Below, one piece after another: positions 1 through 8,267 of a stretch of DNA of 64,000 bases. The notes beneath the pieces are model-generated. The model did no database searches. It saw only the letters and a list, made by a program, of their open reading frames with translations, and was not told where the DNA came from. Each line of letters starts with the position of its first letter. Positions within the stretch are counted from its first letter, which is position 1. The stretch is from contig CAMBSK010000012.1 in assembly GCA_945870575.1 (NCBI GenBank), forward strand, positions 5,012 to 69,011. The letters run 5' to 3'. Made by a program: the position numbers and the translations under genes. This stretch comes from Bordetella parapertussis. Its GTDB lineage: Bacteria > Pseudomonadota > Gammaproteobacteria > Burkholderiales > Burkholderiaceae_C.

Positions 1-269
1 TAGAAAAAGGCGAGGTCGAGTTGACGGATTCTTCGGGCAATGTTTTCGGTTCGATTTCGCAAGGACAGTCGTTTGGTGAAGCCGCGATTTTATCCGGTGG
101 TATCCGAGCTGCCAGTATTCGCGCAAAGACCAATGTCATCTGCAAAAAAATCAACAACGAAGACGTTTCGGAGCTGTTGAAGAGCTATTCCCCTCTTTTG
201 GTGGTTATTTTGGAGTCCTTGTTGCTTCAGCTTTCAATGAACAACACCATTAAAAAGACCGTGCGTTAA
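1..269 (+). CDS. Cyclic nucleotide-binding domain protein, C-terminal part (5' end outside window)
   Basis: Only the last 88 or so codons are present; the frame is open from base 3 and ends with TAA at 267-269. The visible part is the second half of a cNMP-binding beta-roll. The phosphate-binding cassette reads FGEAAILSGG then IRAASIRA, so the ribose-contacting Glu and phosphate-contacting Arg of cAMP/cGMP-binding domains are both kept. A short amphipathic helix follows. No DNA-binding domain is visible at this end, so it may be a cNMP effector rather than a Crp-type regulator, but the missing N-terminus could change that. The stop lies 2 bases before the phosphodiesterase start, so the two are surely co-transcribed. 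Confidence 0.8.
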   Translation, partial: EKGEVELTDSSGNVFGSISQGQSFGEAAILSGGIRAASIRAKTNVICKKINNEDVSELLKSYSPLLVVILESLLLQLSMNNTIKKTVR

Positions 270-271
270 TC

Positions 272-1111
272 ATGAATAACCAAGCGCAACTTCTGCAATT
301 AACCGCAGACGATTGGCAAGCCTGTCTGGATGAATCGTTGCTGTCTTTGCGCGCTTCATGGGTGCAAGACTGGATGGGTTTGCCTCAGGTTTTGCAGGCC
401 AGTATGGCGTTTTTGCAATTGAAGGAAACCACGCTCTCGGCGGCGGCCAGCAGCATGTTGGCTGCCGCCTTGGATGTTGCAAGCTATAGCGAGTCGCGCT
501 TTCAACACAATAACCCATCGGATGAGCCAAAGTACCACAACCGATTGCACACCGCTGACGTCATCACCACCATGGCTTTGCAAATGGCTATTGAAGCCAA
601 ACTCTCTGGCAAGTACGAATCCGATTGGTTGGCGGCAGGTTTGTTGGCGGCGGCGGGTCATGACTTCATGCATTCAGGTCAAGTGAACGCGGCCAAATTT
701 CAGATTGAAATGCTCTCTTGTACGTACATGCGCCCTTTCTTAACCAAGCAGGCGGTGCCTGAGTTATGGGTGCAACGCATTGAGACGGCTATTGTTCGGA
801 CCGACTTTACATTGACGCCACAAAACCACCGGCTGGTTCAAGGCGTCGATTTTGAATGGAACCAAGCCTGGTTAAATGTGTTGTTGAATGAAGCAGATAT
901 CTTGCCCAGCAGTATCCCAGTTTTGGGGCAATCTTTGAGTCAGGCACTGTCCCTGGAGTGGATGTTGATTGGTTATGAGGCTTATAAAACGGTAGCTACG
1001 GTGCAAGGACGAGAGGCTTTCTTGAGGAATTTGCTATTTTCCAGTGCGTCTTCTCGAGCTTTGCAGGCGCCTCAGCGGTGCCGGTTGCAGTTGGCACAGA
1101 CGCACGCTTGA
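272..1111 (+). CDS. Class I-type 3',5'-cyclic nucleotide phosphodiesterase (HD fold)
   Basis: 279 residues. The centre carries the PDE signature YHNRLHTADV, followed about 35 residues later by GHDFMHSG (the paired H-D metal ligands) and further on NEADIL, whose Asp matches the last metal ligand of class I phosphodiesterases. The family hydrolyses cAMP or cGMP and is much commoner in eukaryotes than in bacteria. No signal peptide or membrane segment is seen, so it should be cytosolic. It starts 2 bases after a cNMP-binding protein gene, which suggests that the pair senses and removes the same second messenger. Substrate choice cannot be read from the sequence. Confidence 0.8.
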   Translation: MNNQAQLLQLTADDWQACLDESLLSLRASWVQDWMGLPQVLQASMAFLQLKETTLSAAASSMLAAALDVASYSESRFQHNNPSDEPKYHNRLHTADVITTMALQMAIEAKLSGKYESDWLAAGLLAAAGHDFMHSGQVNAAKFQIEMLSCTYMRPFLTKQAVPELWVQRIETAIVRTDFTLTPQNHRLVQGVDFEWNQAWLNVLLNEADILPSSIPVLGQSLSQALSLEWMLIGYEAYKTVATVQGREAFLRNLLFSSASSRALQAPQRCRLQLAQTHA

Positions 1112-1126
1112 GCGCCCAACAAAGAA

Positions 1127-1149
1127 AAAGCCCCGCAAAACGGGGCTTT
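1127..1149. terminator. Rho-independent terminator, bidirectional
   Basis: Perfect 9-bp stem AAAGCCCCG / CGGGGCTTT with a 5-base loop, A-rich before and T-rich at the end. It sits between the convergent phosphodiesterase and barstar-like genes and can serve both. Confidence 0.9.
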
Positions 1150-1171
1150 CAAGACGGTTGGTATTTTAAAA

Positions 1172-1741
1172 TCAAGCTGCAGTAAGCCAGTAGCCTGCGT
1201 TGAATGGACTGCTCATGCGCAAAGCCAACGGCGACACATCAATCAGTTTGTCGGTCGGCATTTTTTCGCCGTCACCCAGTTCTATGCCTGTGGGCTCTAT
1301 GCCGTCGGCGCGCTCTGCGGCGGCCGCACGTGCCACCGAGAACGAATAAAAACAGCGAAATGAGACTTTGCGCTCGCCCCAGAATTCAGCGGCTTCGCGG
1401 AACACATCCAATAACTGCTCGCGTGCTTCCTTGTCAAACTTGGCGTGGGCGGGAATGTGTTCAAGCACCAGGATAAAGCCGGGCTGTTGGCCTGACTTGT
1501 ACAAGGCATCGCTCATGCAGTCGAACAAGGTGTCAAAGTTCTTGCCTGCTTGCTGCGAGAAAGTGAACTGTTGTGCCGTCATATCCAGAATATCCTGCTT
1601 GCTCAAGGCATTGGCCAAGTTGGCATACAGGAAGTGGTAACCCAGTTGCGCTGCAGCAGTTTGCAAGTCCTCCACGCGAAAAGCACGTATGGATTGAACG
1701 ATATTTGTTTTGACTGTACGAAGAGGCATGTCCGTCGCCAT
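1172..1741 (-). CDS. Barstar-family (barnase inhibitor-like) protein
   Basis: 189 residues, about twice the length of classical barstar. The middle part (FDTLFDCMSDALY, then GFILVLEHIPAH and an acidic helix leading to RCFYSF) resembles the barstar fold, which binds and blocks secreted guanyl-specific RNases. The start ATG at 1741 is preceded by AGGA at good distance. In related Burkholderiales a barstar gene often sits beside a small RNase gene and near malic enzyme. Here malic enzyme lies 234 bases upstream on the same strand, but I find no RNase reading frame on either side. Function as an RNase inhibitor is inferred from family only. Confidence 0.75.
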   Translation of the reverse strand: MATDMPLRTVKTNIVQSIRAFRVEDLQTAAAQLGYHFLYANLANALSKQDILDMTAQQFTFSQQAGKNFDTLFDCMSDALYKSGQQPGFILVLEHIPAHAKFDKEAREQLLDVFREAAEFWGERKVSFRCFYSFSVARAAAAERADGIEPTGIELGDGEKMPTDKLIDVSPLALRMSSPFNAGYWLTAA

Positions 1742-1975
1742 GTTATTCCTGCAATGTGCGAGCGCAGAATCCGGGCGAAAGTCAACTGTGGATAAGTTGT
1801 CTACAACGCACTGTCAAAGTGCAGCGACCGGTTTCCGAACTCGGGTTAACCCGAAAAATTCGATTCAATGATTATCCTGCAAACACGCTAAATTTGCAAG
1901 GATCGACAGATGCAACAGTGACAGCAGCAGGGCCTAAGCCTGTATGTGTGTGAGTACTAACAACTTATAGCTGCC

Positions 1976-4297
1976 TTATCTGACCGCATTTATATCGGCA
2001 ACAGCAATGGCTGTCATGTTCACAATACGGCGTACCGTGGTGCTGGCGGTCAGGATTTGCACCTGCTTGGCCGCACCCAACAGAACCGGACCGATGGCAA
2101 TATTGCCGCCAGCAGCCGTTTTCAGCAGGTTGTAAGTGATGTTGGCTGCATCCAGGTTCGGCAAAACCAGCAAATTGGCATCCGAGAGCAGTGTGCTGTT
2201 GGGCATCAGGACTTGGCGTGCTGCGCTGTCGATGGCGACATCGGCGTGCATTTCACCGTCTATCTCCAACCAAGGGGCAAGTTGCCGCACCAGCGCCAGC
2301 GTACGGCGCATTTTCAGCGCGGTCGGATGGTTGCTGCTGCCGAAATTAGAATGCGACAGCAACGCGGCCTTGGGTTCGACGCCGAAGCGCTTCATTTCTT
2401 CTGCCGCCATGACGGTAATCTCTGCCAATTGTTCGGCCGTCGGGTCGTAGTTGATGTGCGTATCGACAAGAAACAACTGGCGCTCTGGCAGCAGCAGTGC
2501 GTTCATGCACGCATAGGTGCTGACACCGGGGCGCAAGCCTATGACTTGGTCTACATATTGCAGATGTGAGTCCGGTGTAGACCAGGTGCCGCAGATCAGG
2601 CCGTCGGCTTCGCCCTTGTGCACCATCATGCAGCCGATCAGCGTTAAGCGCCTGCGCATGTCTATCTTGGCCAATTGTTGGGTCACGCCTTTGCGCTCGG
2701 TCATGCGGTGGTAGCTTTGCCAGAAATCGCGGTAGCGGTGGTCGTCTTCCACGTTCACCACCTGGTAATCCACGCCTTCGGTCATGCGCAAGCCGAAACG
2801 CTCAATACGCTGGCTGATGACGGAGGGGCGGCCGATCAAAATTGGTTTGGCCAGAGCTTCATCAAGCACGATTTGCGCGGCGCGCAGCACGCGCTCGTCT
2901 TCGCCTTCAGCAAAGCAAATGCGTTTTCTGGTTCCGCGCTTGGCTGCGCTGAATACCGGTTTCATGGCCGCGCCCGAGGCATACACCAGCGATTGCAGTT
3001 TTTCGCGGTAGGCGTCCATGTCAGCGATAGGGCGTTGCGCCACGCCGCTGGCAATCGCTGCTTGCACCACAGCGGGCGCAATTTTCATCATCAAGCGCGG
3101 GTCAAACGGTTTGGGAATCAAATATTCAGGGCCGAACGCCAAGGTTTCACCGGCATAGGCAGCGGCCACCACTTCGCTTTGCTCGGCTTGCGCCAATTCA
3201 GCGATGGCGTGCACCGCAGCCACTTCCATTTCCGGGGTGATGGTGGAGGCGCCTGCATCCAGCGCGCCGCGAAAGATGTAAGGAAAGCACAGGACGTTGT
3301 TGACCTGGTTGGGGTAGTCGGTGCGGCCGGTGGCCATGATGGCGTCGTTGCGCACTTTCAAGACTTCTTCGGGCAGGATTTCCGGCGTTGGATTGGCCAG
3401 TGCCAGTATCAGCGGCCGCGCAGCCATCACTTTGACCATGTCTGGTTTGAGCACGCCGCCGGCCGACAGTCCCAGAAACACATCGGCATCAGCTATGACC
3501 TCGGCCAGAGTGCGCGCCGAGGTTTTTTGCACGAACTCGATTTTGTCTTCGTCCATCAATTCGGTTCGGCCTTCATAAACCACGCCGGCCAAATCGGTGA
3601 CCCAGATATTCGAGCGCGGCATGCCCAGTTTCACCAGCATGCCCAGGCAGGCCAGTGCGGCGGCGCCCGCGCCAGAGGCGACGAGTTTGACTTTGGCAAT
3701 GTCTTTGCCAACGACCTTCAAGCCGTTCAAAATAGCCGCGCCGACCACAATGGCAGTGCCGTGTTGGTCGTCGTGGAAGACCGGAATCTTCATGCGTTTG
3801 CGCAGCTGGCGCTCGACGTAAAAGCAATCCGGCGCTTTGATGTCTTCCAGGTTGATACCGCCGAAAGTCGGCTCCAGTGACGCAATGATGTCGACCAGTT
3901 TCTCCGGGTCTTTTTCGTTGATCTCGATATCAAATACATCGATACCGGCAAATTTTTTGAACAAAACGCCCTTGCCTTCCATCACCGGCTTGGCAGCCAG
4001 CGGGCCGATGTCGCCCAGTCCCAGCACCGCTGTGCCGTTGGTGATGACGGCGACCAGGTTGCCACGGCTGGTGTATTTGTAAGCGTTGTTCGGGTCTTTG
4101 ACGATTTCTTCGCAAGGCGCGGCCACACCGGGCGAATACGCCAGCGACAAATCATGTTGGTTGACCAGTTGCTTGGTCGCTTGAATGGCGACTTTGCCCG
4201 GGGTCGGGAACTCGTGGTATTCGAGCGCGGCTTTGCGTAATTGAGCCCGGGCTTGCGGACTGGTGTGGTCGGCCGCTGCCGTCTTGGGGTCACTCAT
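1976..4297 (-). CDS. maeB: NADP-dependent malic enzyme with C-terminal phosphotransacetylase-like domain
   Basis: 773 residues, the usual length of the large bacterial malic enzymes. Residues ~1-430 form the malic enzyme part (substrate site around [12 protein letters not shown], a [14 protein letters not shown] stretch, NAD(P)-binding [14 protein letters not shown]). Residues ~440-770 resemble phosphate acetyltransferase; in this family that part is usually regulatory and responds to acetyl-CoA. It oxidatively decarboxylates malate to pyruvate with NADPH formation. Its start lies 24 bases after the stop of the secreted protein gene. Only a weak purine stretch precedes the ATG. Confidence 0.95.
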   Translation of the reverse strand: MSDPKTAAADHTSPQARAQLRKAALEYHEFPTPGKVAIQATKQLVNQHDLSLAYSPGVAAPCEEIVKDPNNAYKYTSRGNLVAVITNGTAVLGLGDIGPLAAKPVMEGKGVLFKKFAGIDVFDIEINEKDPEKLVDIIASLEPTFGGINLEDIKAPDCFYVERQLRKRMKIPVFHDDQHGTAIVVGAAILNGLKVVGKDIAKVKLVASGAGAAALACLGMLVKLGMPRSNIWVTDLAGVVYEGRTELMDEDKIEFVQKTSARTLAEVIADADVFLGLSAGGVLKPDMVKVMAARPLILALANPTPEILPEEVLKVRNDAIMATGRTDYPNQVNNVLCFPYIFRGALDAGASTITPEMEVAAVHAIAELAQAEQSEVVAAAYAGETLAFGPEYLIPKPFDPRLMMKIAPAVVQAAIASGVAQRPIADMDAYREKLQSLVYASGAAMKPVFSAAKRGTRKRICFAEGEDERVLRAAQIVLDEALAKPILIGRPSVISQRIERFGLRMTEGVDYQVVNVEDDHRYRDFWQSYHRMTERKGVTQQLAKIDMRRRLTLIGCMMVHKGEADGLICGTWSTPDSHLQYVDQVIGLRPGVSTYACMNALLLPERQLFLVDTHINYDPTAEQLAEITVMAAEEMKRFGVEPKAALLSHSNFGSSNHPTALKMRRTLALVRQLAPWLEIDGEMHADVAIDSAARQVLMPNSTLLSDANLLVLPNLDAANITYNLLKTAAGGNIAIGPVLLGAAKQVQILTASTTVRRIVNMTAIAVADINAVR

Positions 4298-4321
4298 GCG
4301 TATCTTTCGGTAGGAGGCAGG

Positions 4322-4969
4322 TCAAAACTTGAAGGTGTATTCCAGCAAGACAGAGTCGCTGTCCAGGGCTTGGCTTTCAGCCTGCCAGGAGCGCACCCAG
4401 TTAATTTCAATGCGGTGCTTATCAGCAAGATTAAAACCGGGGCCCGAGCGCAGCTTATTAAAGCCCTGATCAGTTGTTTGATCCAGCGCGCGTTGTATGC
4501 GCACGCCCAGCATAAAGTCGAAAAAACCGTATTCAACACTCAGCGCCGCATCTGAATACCCGTACCAGAATCTGGCGCTGTCACTTTGGCTGCGCCCGAG
4601 CAGGCCGCGGAAATACATGCCCAGGTGGTCAGCCAAGGCGACGTCTTTGCGCGCCCGTATGGCCAATCCATGCGCATTGCTGTAAGTGTTGCTGACAGTG
4701 CTGCTGTCTGTATCTCGATCGGTGATTATCAGCAACTCGACCCGGTTGACAGCGCCGTTTTTAAAGCTCAAAGCTGGCAACAGCGTGACGGAATTCGCTA
4801 CCAGCGATTTGTCCGCCGAGGTATCACGCTCAAACCCTATGCCTAACTCGGGCTGCCCGCCCCACAGTTGCGTCTGCGCCTTTGCTGCTGTGCATGAGAG
4901 CGCGGCGCTCAGGCTGGTTAGGCAGACAAATAGCGCGTAATGACGGCGGGCTGGGAAAAAAGTCTTCAT
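4322..4969 (-). CDS. Secreted, probably outer-membrane beta-barrel protein of unknown function
   Basis: 215 residues from the ATG at 4969. This start gives a clean signal peptide (MKTFFPARRHYALF, hydrophobic core, cleavage after AKA). The frame is open further upstream to 5203, but that part overlaps rubredoxin and looks non-coding. The mature protein has alternating polar/hydrophobic strands, aromatic girdles and a C-terminal phenylalanine (LLEYTFKF), typical of outer-membrane barrels inserted by the BAM complex. It resembles small barrels of about 8-10 strands, but I do not recognise the family. It sits between rubredoxin and maeB on the same strand. Confidence 0.65.
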   Translation of the reverse strand: MKTFFPARRHYALFVCLTSLSAALSCTAAKAQTQLWGGQPELGIGFERDTSADKSLVANSVTLLPALSFKNGAVNRVELLIITDRDTDSSTVSNTYSNAHGLAIRARKDVALADHLGMYFRGLLGRSQSDSARFWYGYSDAALSVEYGFFDFMLGVRIQRALDQTTDQGFNKLRSGPGFNLADKHRIEINWVRSWQAESQALDSDSVLLEYTFKF

Positions 4970-5048
4970 GTCTTGATTTTGCCTCAGCTTATCGCCGTGT
5001 GGAATGACAGCTGCTGTGCGGGCGCTACACCGGCGCAAGGAGCTTGGA

Positions 5049-5225
5049 TTAAAACTCGACCATTTCGAAATCGGCCTTGGACACGCCGCAATCCGGGCAG
5101 GCCCAGCCTGCTGGTACATCGGCCCACAGCGTGCCCGGGGCAATGCCATCTTCCGGGCGTCCGGCGGCCTCGTCATAGGTAAAGCCGCAAACAATACAAA
5201 CATAGGTTTTGTGGGTGTCGCTCAT
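5049..5225 (-). CDS. Rubredoxin
   Basis: 58 residues. The two iron-binding knuckles are plain: YVCIVCGF near the N-terminus and [10 protein letters not shown] near the C-terminus, giving the Fe(Cys)4 site. The conserved [16 protein letters not shown] segment lies between them. AGGA precedes the ATG at 5225. Rubredoxins carry single electrons in the cytosol, for example to alkane hydroxylases or in oxidative-stress reduction. No partner reductase is adjacent. It lies 90 bases downstream of aminopeptidase P. Confidence 0.93.
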   Translation of the reverse strand: MSDTHKTYVCIVCGFTYDEAAGRPEDGIAPGTLWADVPAGWACPDCGVSKADFEMVEF

Positions 5226-5315
5226 GAAAAATCCTGCCTGATCCGTTGATAAGTTGACACAGAGTATCGCTAAATCTTGTGGCCGGCTATGGACAAGGCC
5301 GGGAGAGCGCAGGTC

Positions 5316-6698
5316 TTAAGCGCGCATCAAAGCTTCAATCTCATCCGCATCCACGGGTACGCCCCGGCTGATCAACTCACAGCCTTTCTCGGTGACGATG
5401 GCATCGTCTTCAATCCGTATGCCGATGTTCCAGAACTGCTCGGGCACGCCTTCGCCCGGGCGCACGTAAAGCCCTGGCTCCAGCGTCAGCACCATGCCCG
5501 GGTGCAGCACGCGGCTGGGGCGCGGTTGCACCACCACGCCGGTGATCGGGTCAGCCTTGGGCGGCTCGGTGTTGGCCTCGCCAGGCTCGACATAACTGCC
5601 ACAATCGTGCACATCCATGCCCAGCCAGTGGCTGGTACGGTGCATGTAAAAAGGGAAGTAGGCTTTTTTCTCGATCACATCTTGTAGCGTGCCGTGTTTG
5701 TCGTGCGACAAGAGACCGACATCCAGCAGCCCTTGAGACAACACTGTCAGCGCGGCTTCATGCGGATCGATGAAGCGCGCGCCTGCGCGCGTGGCGTTCG
5801 CCGCTGCATATTGCGCCGCCAACACAATGTCGTAGAGCGCGCGCTGCGGGCCAGTGAATTTGCCGTTGGCTGGAAACGTGCGGGTGATGTCAGACGCATA
5901 ACCGTCGAGTTCGCAACCCGCGTCGATCAGCACCAAGTCACCGTTGCGCACAGGCGCGGTATCGGCGCGGTAATGCAAGACGCAGGCGTTCGCACCGGCG
6001 GCTACGATGGAGGTGTAGGCCGGAAACTGCGAGCCGTGGCGACGGAACTCATGCAGCAATTCGGCTTCCAAATGGTATTCGCGCACATCTTGGCCGTCGC
6101 GCAACATGCGCGCACTCAGTTGCATGGCGCGCACATGGGCGCCCGCGCTGATCTGCGCGGCGCGGCGCATGGTGTTTTGTTCATGCACGTCTTTGAGCAA
6201 ACGCATTTCATCCAGCAACACGCACACATCTTGCTGCACCGACGGACAGGATACGCCCATACGCACACGGGCTCGCACTTTGTTCAACCAGCCATCGATT
6301 TGTGAGGACAAGGTTTCGTGGGTGGCAAACGGGTACCAGACGCTGGTTTGGTTTTCCAATAGCTTCGGGATTTGCGCGTCCAACTCGGCCACTGAAAACG
6401 CCTGGCTCACTCCTAAAGCAGCAGGCGCTGCAAGCGGGCCCAAACGTATGCCGTCCCAAATCTCGCGTTCCAAGTCTTTGGACTGACAAAACACAGTGCT
6501 GCGGCCATTAGCTTGGATGACCAGCCAAGCGTTGGGTTCGGTAAAGCCTGTGAGGTAATAAAAATAACTGTCGTGTCGAAACGGAAAATCGGCGTCGCGG
6601 TTGCGTGCTCGCTCAGGAGCGGTGGGGATGATGGCCACTCCGCCATTGCCCAGTTGGGCGGCTAAAGCGGCGCGGCGTGAAGAGTATAAAGAGGTCAT
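5316..6698 (-). CDS. pepP: Xaa-Pro aminopeptidase (aminopeptidase P)
   Basis: 460 residues with the N-terminal creatinase-like domain (~1-170) and C-terminal pita-bread peptidase domain. The dinuclear metal site can be followed: the Asp pair in LIDAGCELDGYASDITRTF, the His in HWLGMDVHDCG, and Glu in LTLEPGLY and IGIRIEDD. It removes N-terminal residues that precede proline in the cytosol. It is the first gene of a minus-strand row pepP, rubredoxin, secreted protein, maeB. The nucleotidyltransferase that normally sits close upstream is separated from it by a patch of gene remnants. Confidence 0.95.
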   Translation of the reverse strand: MTSLYSSRRAALAAQLGNGGVAIIPTAPERARNRDADFPFRHDSYFYYLTGFTEPNAWLVIQANGRSTVFCQSKDLEREIWDGIRLGPLAAPAALGVSQAFSVAELDAQIPKLLENQTSVWYPFATHETLSSQIDGWLNKVRARVRMGVSCPSVQQDVCVLLDEMRLLKDVHEQNTMRRAAQISAGAHVRAMQLSARMLRDGQDVREYHLEAELLHEFRRHGSQFPAYTSIVAAGANACVLHYRADTAPVRNGDLVLIDAGCELDGYASDITRTFPANGKFTGPQRALYDIVLAAQYAAANATRAGARFIDPHEAALTVLSQGLLDVGLLSHDKHGTLQDVIEKKAYFPFYMHRTSHWLGMDVHDCGSYVEPGEANTEPPKADPITGVVVQPRPSRVLHPGMVLTLEPGLYVRPGEGVPEQFWNIGIRIEDDAIVTEKGCELISRGVPVDADEIEALMRA

Positions 6699-6734
6699 CT
6701 CACGATTGTAGGAGGGGGCAACGTGGTCAGAGGC

Positions 6735-7037
6735 TCAGGGGTTATGGGCCACCATGGATTGGAAATGCAAGCCATTGAAGCAGCCAGGCGGCTCAATGGA
6801 CTTGAACCCCAAGCGCTCATACACAGGAACTGCAAACAGCGATGAACGCACTTTGAGCGTTTCGCCGAACGCCCCGCTGTTCTTTGCAAATTGCCACAGC
6901 AGTTGGCCTATGCCTATTTTTTGTTGTTCTGGATAGACAAAAAAATACTTAATGGAAGACTTGCCTTCGATCGCCAAAACGCCTGCAATGGCCTGGTCAT
7001 GCATGGCCAACAAAAAAACCATGCGTTCCGATGCAAG
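6735..7037 (-). pseudogene. GNAT N-acetyltransferase, 5'-truncated remnant
   Basis: About 95 residues are readable. The frame covers the C-terminal two-thirds of a GNAT fold: a beta-strand (AGVLAIEG), YFFVYPEQQKIGIGQLLWQF with the acetyl-CoA-binding Q/R-x-x-G-x-G/A-like loop, and the closing VPVYERLGF strand. The N-terminal 40-50 residues of a normal GNAT are missing. Upstream in this frame there is no credible start codon (only a TTG at 7040) and the sequence passes into an antitoxin remnant. I read it as a gene beheaded by a deletion. A short functional protein from an internal start such as the ATG within ERMVF is possible but unlikely. Confidence 0.6.
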
Positions 7038-7120
7038 CAAGCTTCCAAATAGGCCGCCATTTCTTCGCGCGTAAGCAAATGGTCTGCGTCATCTTAGGGG
7101 GTGGTGAGGGTCTGAGCCAT
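7034..7120 (-). pseudogene. Antitoxin remnant (HigA/addiction-module antidote type) with nonsense codon
   Basis: From ATG 7120, preceded by a good GGAGAAG ribosome site, the frame reads MAQTLTTP, then a TAA at 7094-7096, then DDADHLLTREEMAAYLEAC. Known addiction-module antidotes of the DNA-binding family begin with a TTP-aromatic-DxAxxL start and a following EEMAAYLEA-type helix, so the TAA sits where an aromatic residue (Tyr or Trp) is expected. After about 30 codons the similarity stops and the GNAT remnant begins in another frame. The helix-turn-helix part is gone. The ribosome site and N-terminus are still recognisable, so decay looks fairly recent. Confidence 0.55.
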
Positions 7121-7123
7121 GGT

Positions 7124-7228
7124 TTACTTCTCCAAGTTTTTCGCCAACTGCAAGGCTGTTTGAATGTCTGTGGGTTGACTGCTCTTGTCACCGCCAGCCA
7201 AAAGAATCACGAAATCTTGGCCTCGCTG
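7124..7228 (-). pseudogene. RelE/HigB-like (Gp49 family) toxin, C-terminal remnant
   Basis: Thirty-four codons followed by TAA read QRGQDFVILLAGGDKSSQ and then PTDIQTALQLAKNLEK. The LLAGGDKSSQ core plus DIxxALxLAxxL helix is the hallmark C-terminus of phage Gp49/HigB-like addiction toxins (mRNA endonucleases). The N-terminal ~65 residues are missing; upstream in frame a TGA follows two codons beyond QRG. The stop lies 3 bases before the antitoxin ATG, the toxin-first order usual for this family. Together these two pieces are the scar of a type II toxin-antitoxin locus between murU-like and pepP. Confidence 0.6.
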
Positions 7229-7246
7229 AGAGTGTCAAGCGGTTGG

Positions 7247-8101
7247 TTATTTATTCAACTGCGCCAAACGCTCTGGCGTTCCCACATCTATCCACAAGCC
7301 TTGGTACAGCGAAGCTGTCACCAAACCCTCGTCCATGGCGCGTCGCAATAAGGGGGCCAGCGGCGCTTTGACGGATTGCGGGTTGCCTGCGGGAATGCCG
7401 CATCGGGCCTCGCTGAAAAATACTTTTTTGTAAAGCGCGATGGTGCTGAAGGTGTAGCGCGGTGCTTCATCTGAAGCAGAGTATGCACCGGCACCAGTGA
7501 ATGAACCAGTGTTTGCATCCGCACTGTTCTGGGGTGTCGTTGTGGGGCGTGGCAGATTCAAAGCCAATCCATCGGCCGACAAACCAAAGTCACCTTGTGG
7601 GTTGTGTTCGGGGTTGGGCACCAGCCAAATATGCGCGAGTTGCGGACTGGCTTTGAAGCGCGCCGCACGGTCAGCAGAAAAAACAAAATCCGGCACATAC
7701 ACATCGCCCGCCGCTACCCAGAACACCTCATCCAGCAGTGGCAAGGCGCGCACTATGCCGCCTGCGGTTTCCAGAGCCTCGCCCGCGCCCCGACCTTCAT
7801 GCGAATAAAGCAATTGCATTTGTTTTGAGGCATCACCCCCCGCAACGAGTGGCGGCGTTAAATGTGTGCCAAACGCCGGTTCAATCTGATCGCCCAGCCA
7901 GCCAGTATTGATCACGACCGACCCGACACCGGCGCGCGCCAAGGCTTGTAAGTGATAGTCAAGCAAGTGTCGGTCGTGTACTTGGAGCAGTGGCTTGGGA
8001 CAGGTATCAGTAAGCGGGCGCATGCGCTCGCCCCGGCCCGCGGCAAGAAGCATGGCCTGCGCTTTGACAGAATTTGAAAGAGTTAGCGCGGGCTTGGTCA
8101 C
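7247..8101 (-). CDS. MurU-like nucleotidyltransferase (sugar-1-phosphate nucleotidyltransferase)
   Basis: 284 residues. The N-terminal signature AMLLAAGRGERMRPLTD and CPKPLLQV is the nucleotide-binding motif of sugar-phosphate nucleotidyltransferases, and VAAGDVYVPDF provides the metal-binding Asp. The closest named relatives are MurU (MurNAc-alpha-1-phosphate uridylyltransferase, cell-wall recycling) and mannose-1-phosphate guanylyltransferases. A Ser/Thr/Asn-rich insert at about residues 190-210 looks like a flexible loop. The anomeric kinase AmgK, commonly adjacent, is absent; the upstream neighbour is the divergent transketolase. An AmpG-like permease at 24-25 kb would fit a recycling role. 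Exact substrate is inferred. Confidence 0.8.
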   Translation of the reverse strand: MTKPALTLSNSVKAQAMLLAAGRGERMRPLTDTCPKPLLQVHDRHLLDYHLQALARAGVGSVVINTGWLGDQIEPAFGTHLTPPLVAGGDASKQMQLLYSHEGRGAGEALETAGGIVRALPLLDEVFWVAAGDVYVPDFVFSADRAARFKASPQLAHIWLVPNPEHNPQGDFGLSADGLALNLPRPTTTPQNSADANTGSFTGAGAYSASDEAPRYTFSTIALYKKVFFSEARCGIPAGNPQSVKAPLAPLLRRAMDEGLVTASLYQGLWIDVGTPERLAQLNK

Positions 8102-8267
8102 AGTTGCAGAGTTTAGCCAGAGCTTGCCCGATCAAAGCAAAGGCATGAAACAATTCGCCCGCTAACTTTAAATGCTTTAACCCGCCATGGCAGGTATGCG
8201 GGAACAACAAATCTGTTTGGTTAAAATACCAGGTTCCCCTTTTCACACCACTTTTACGGAGCCGCCC

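Noticed and set aside
2675..3880. A 401-codon plus-strand frame inside maeB
   Set aside because: Antisense shadow of malic enzyme; His/Gln/Phe-rich translation with no family features.
4970..5203. Extended N-terminus for the secreted barrel-like protein
   Set aside because: The extension overlaps rubredoxin in another frame, and the internal ATG at 4969 starts a proper signal peptide.
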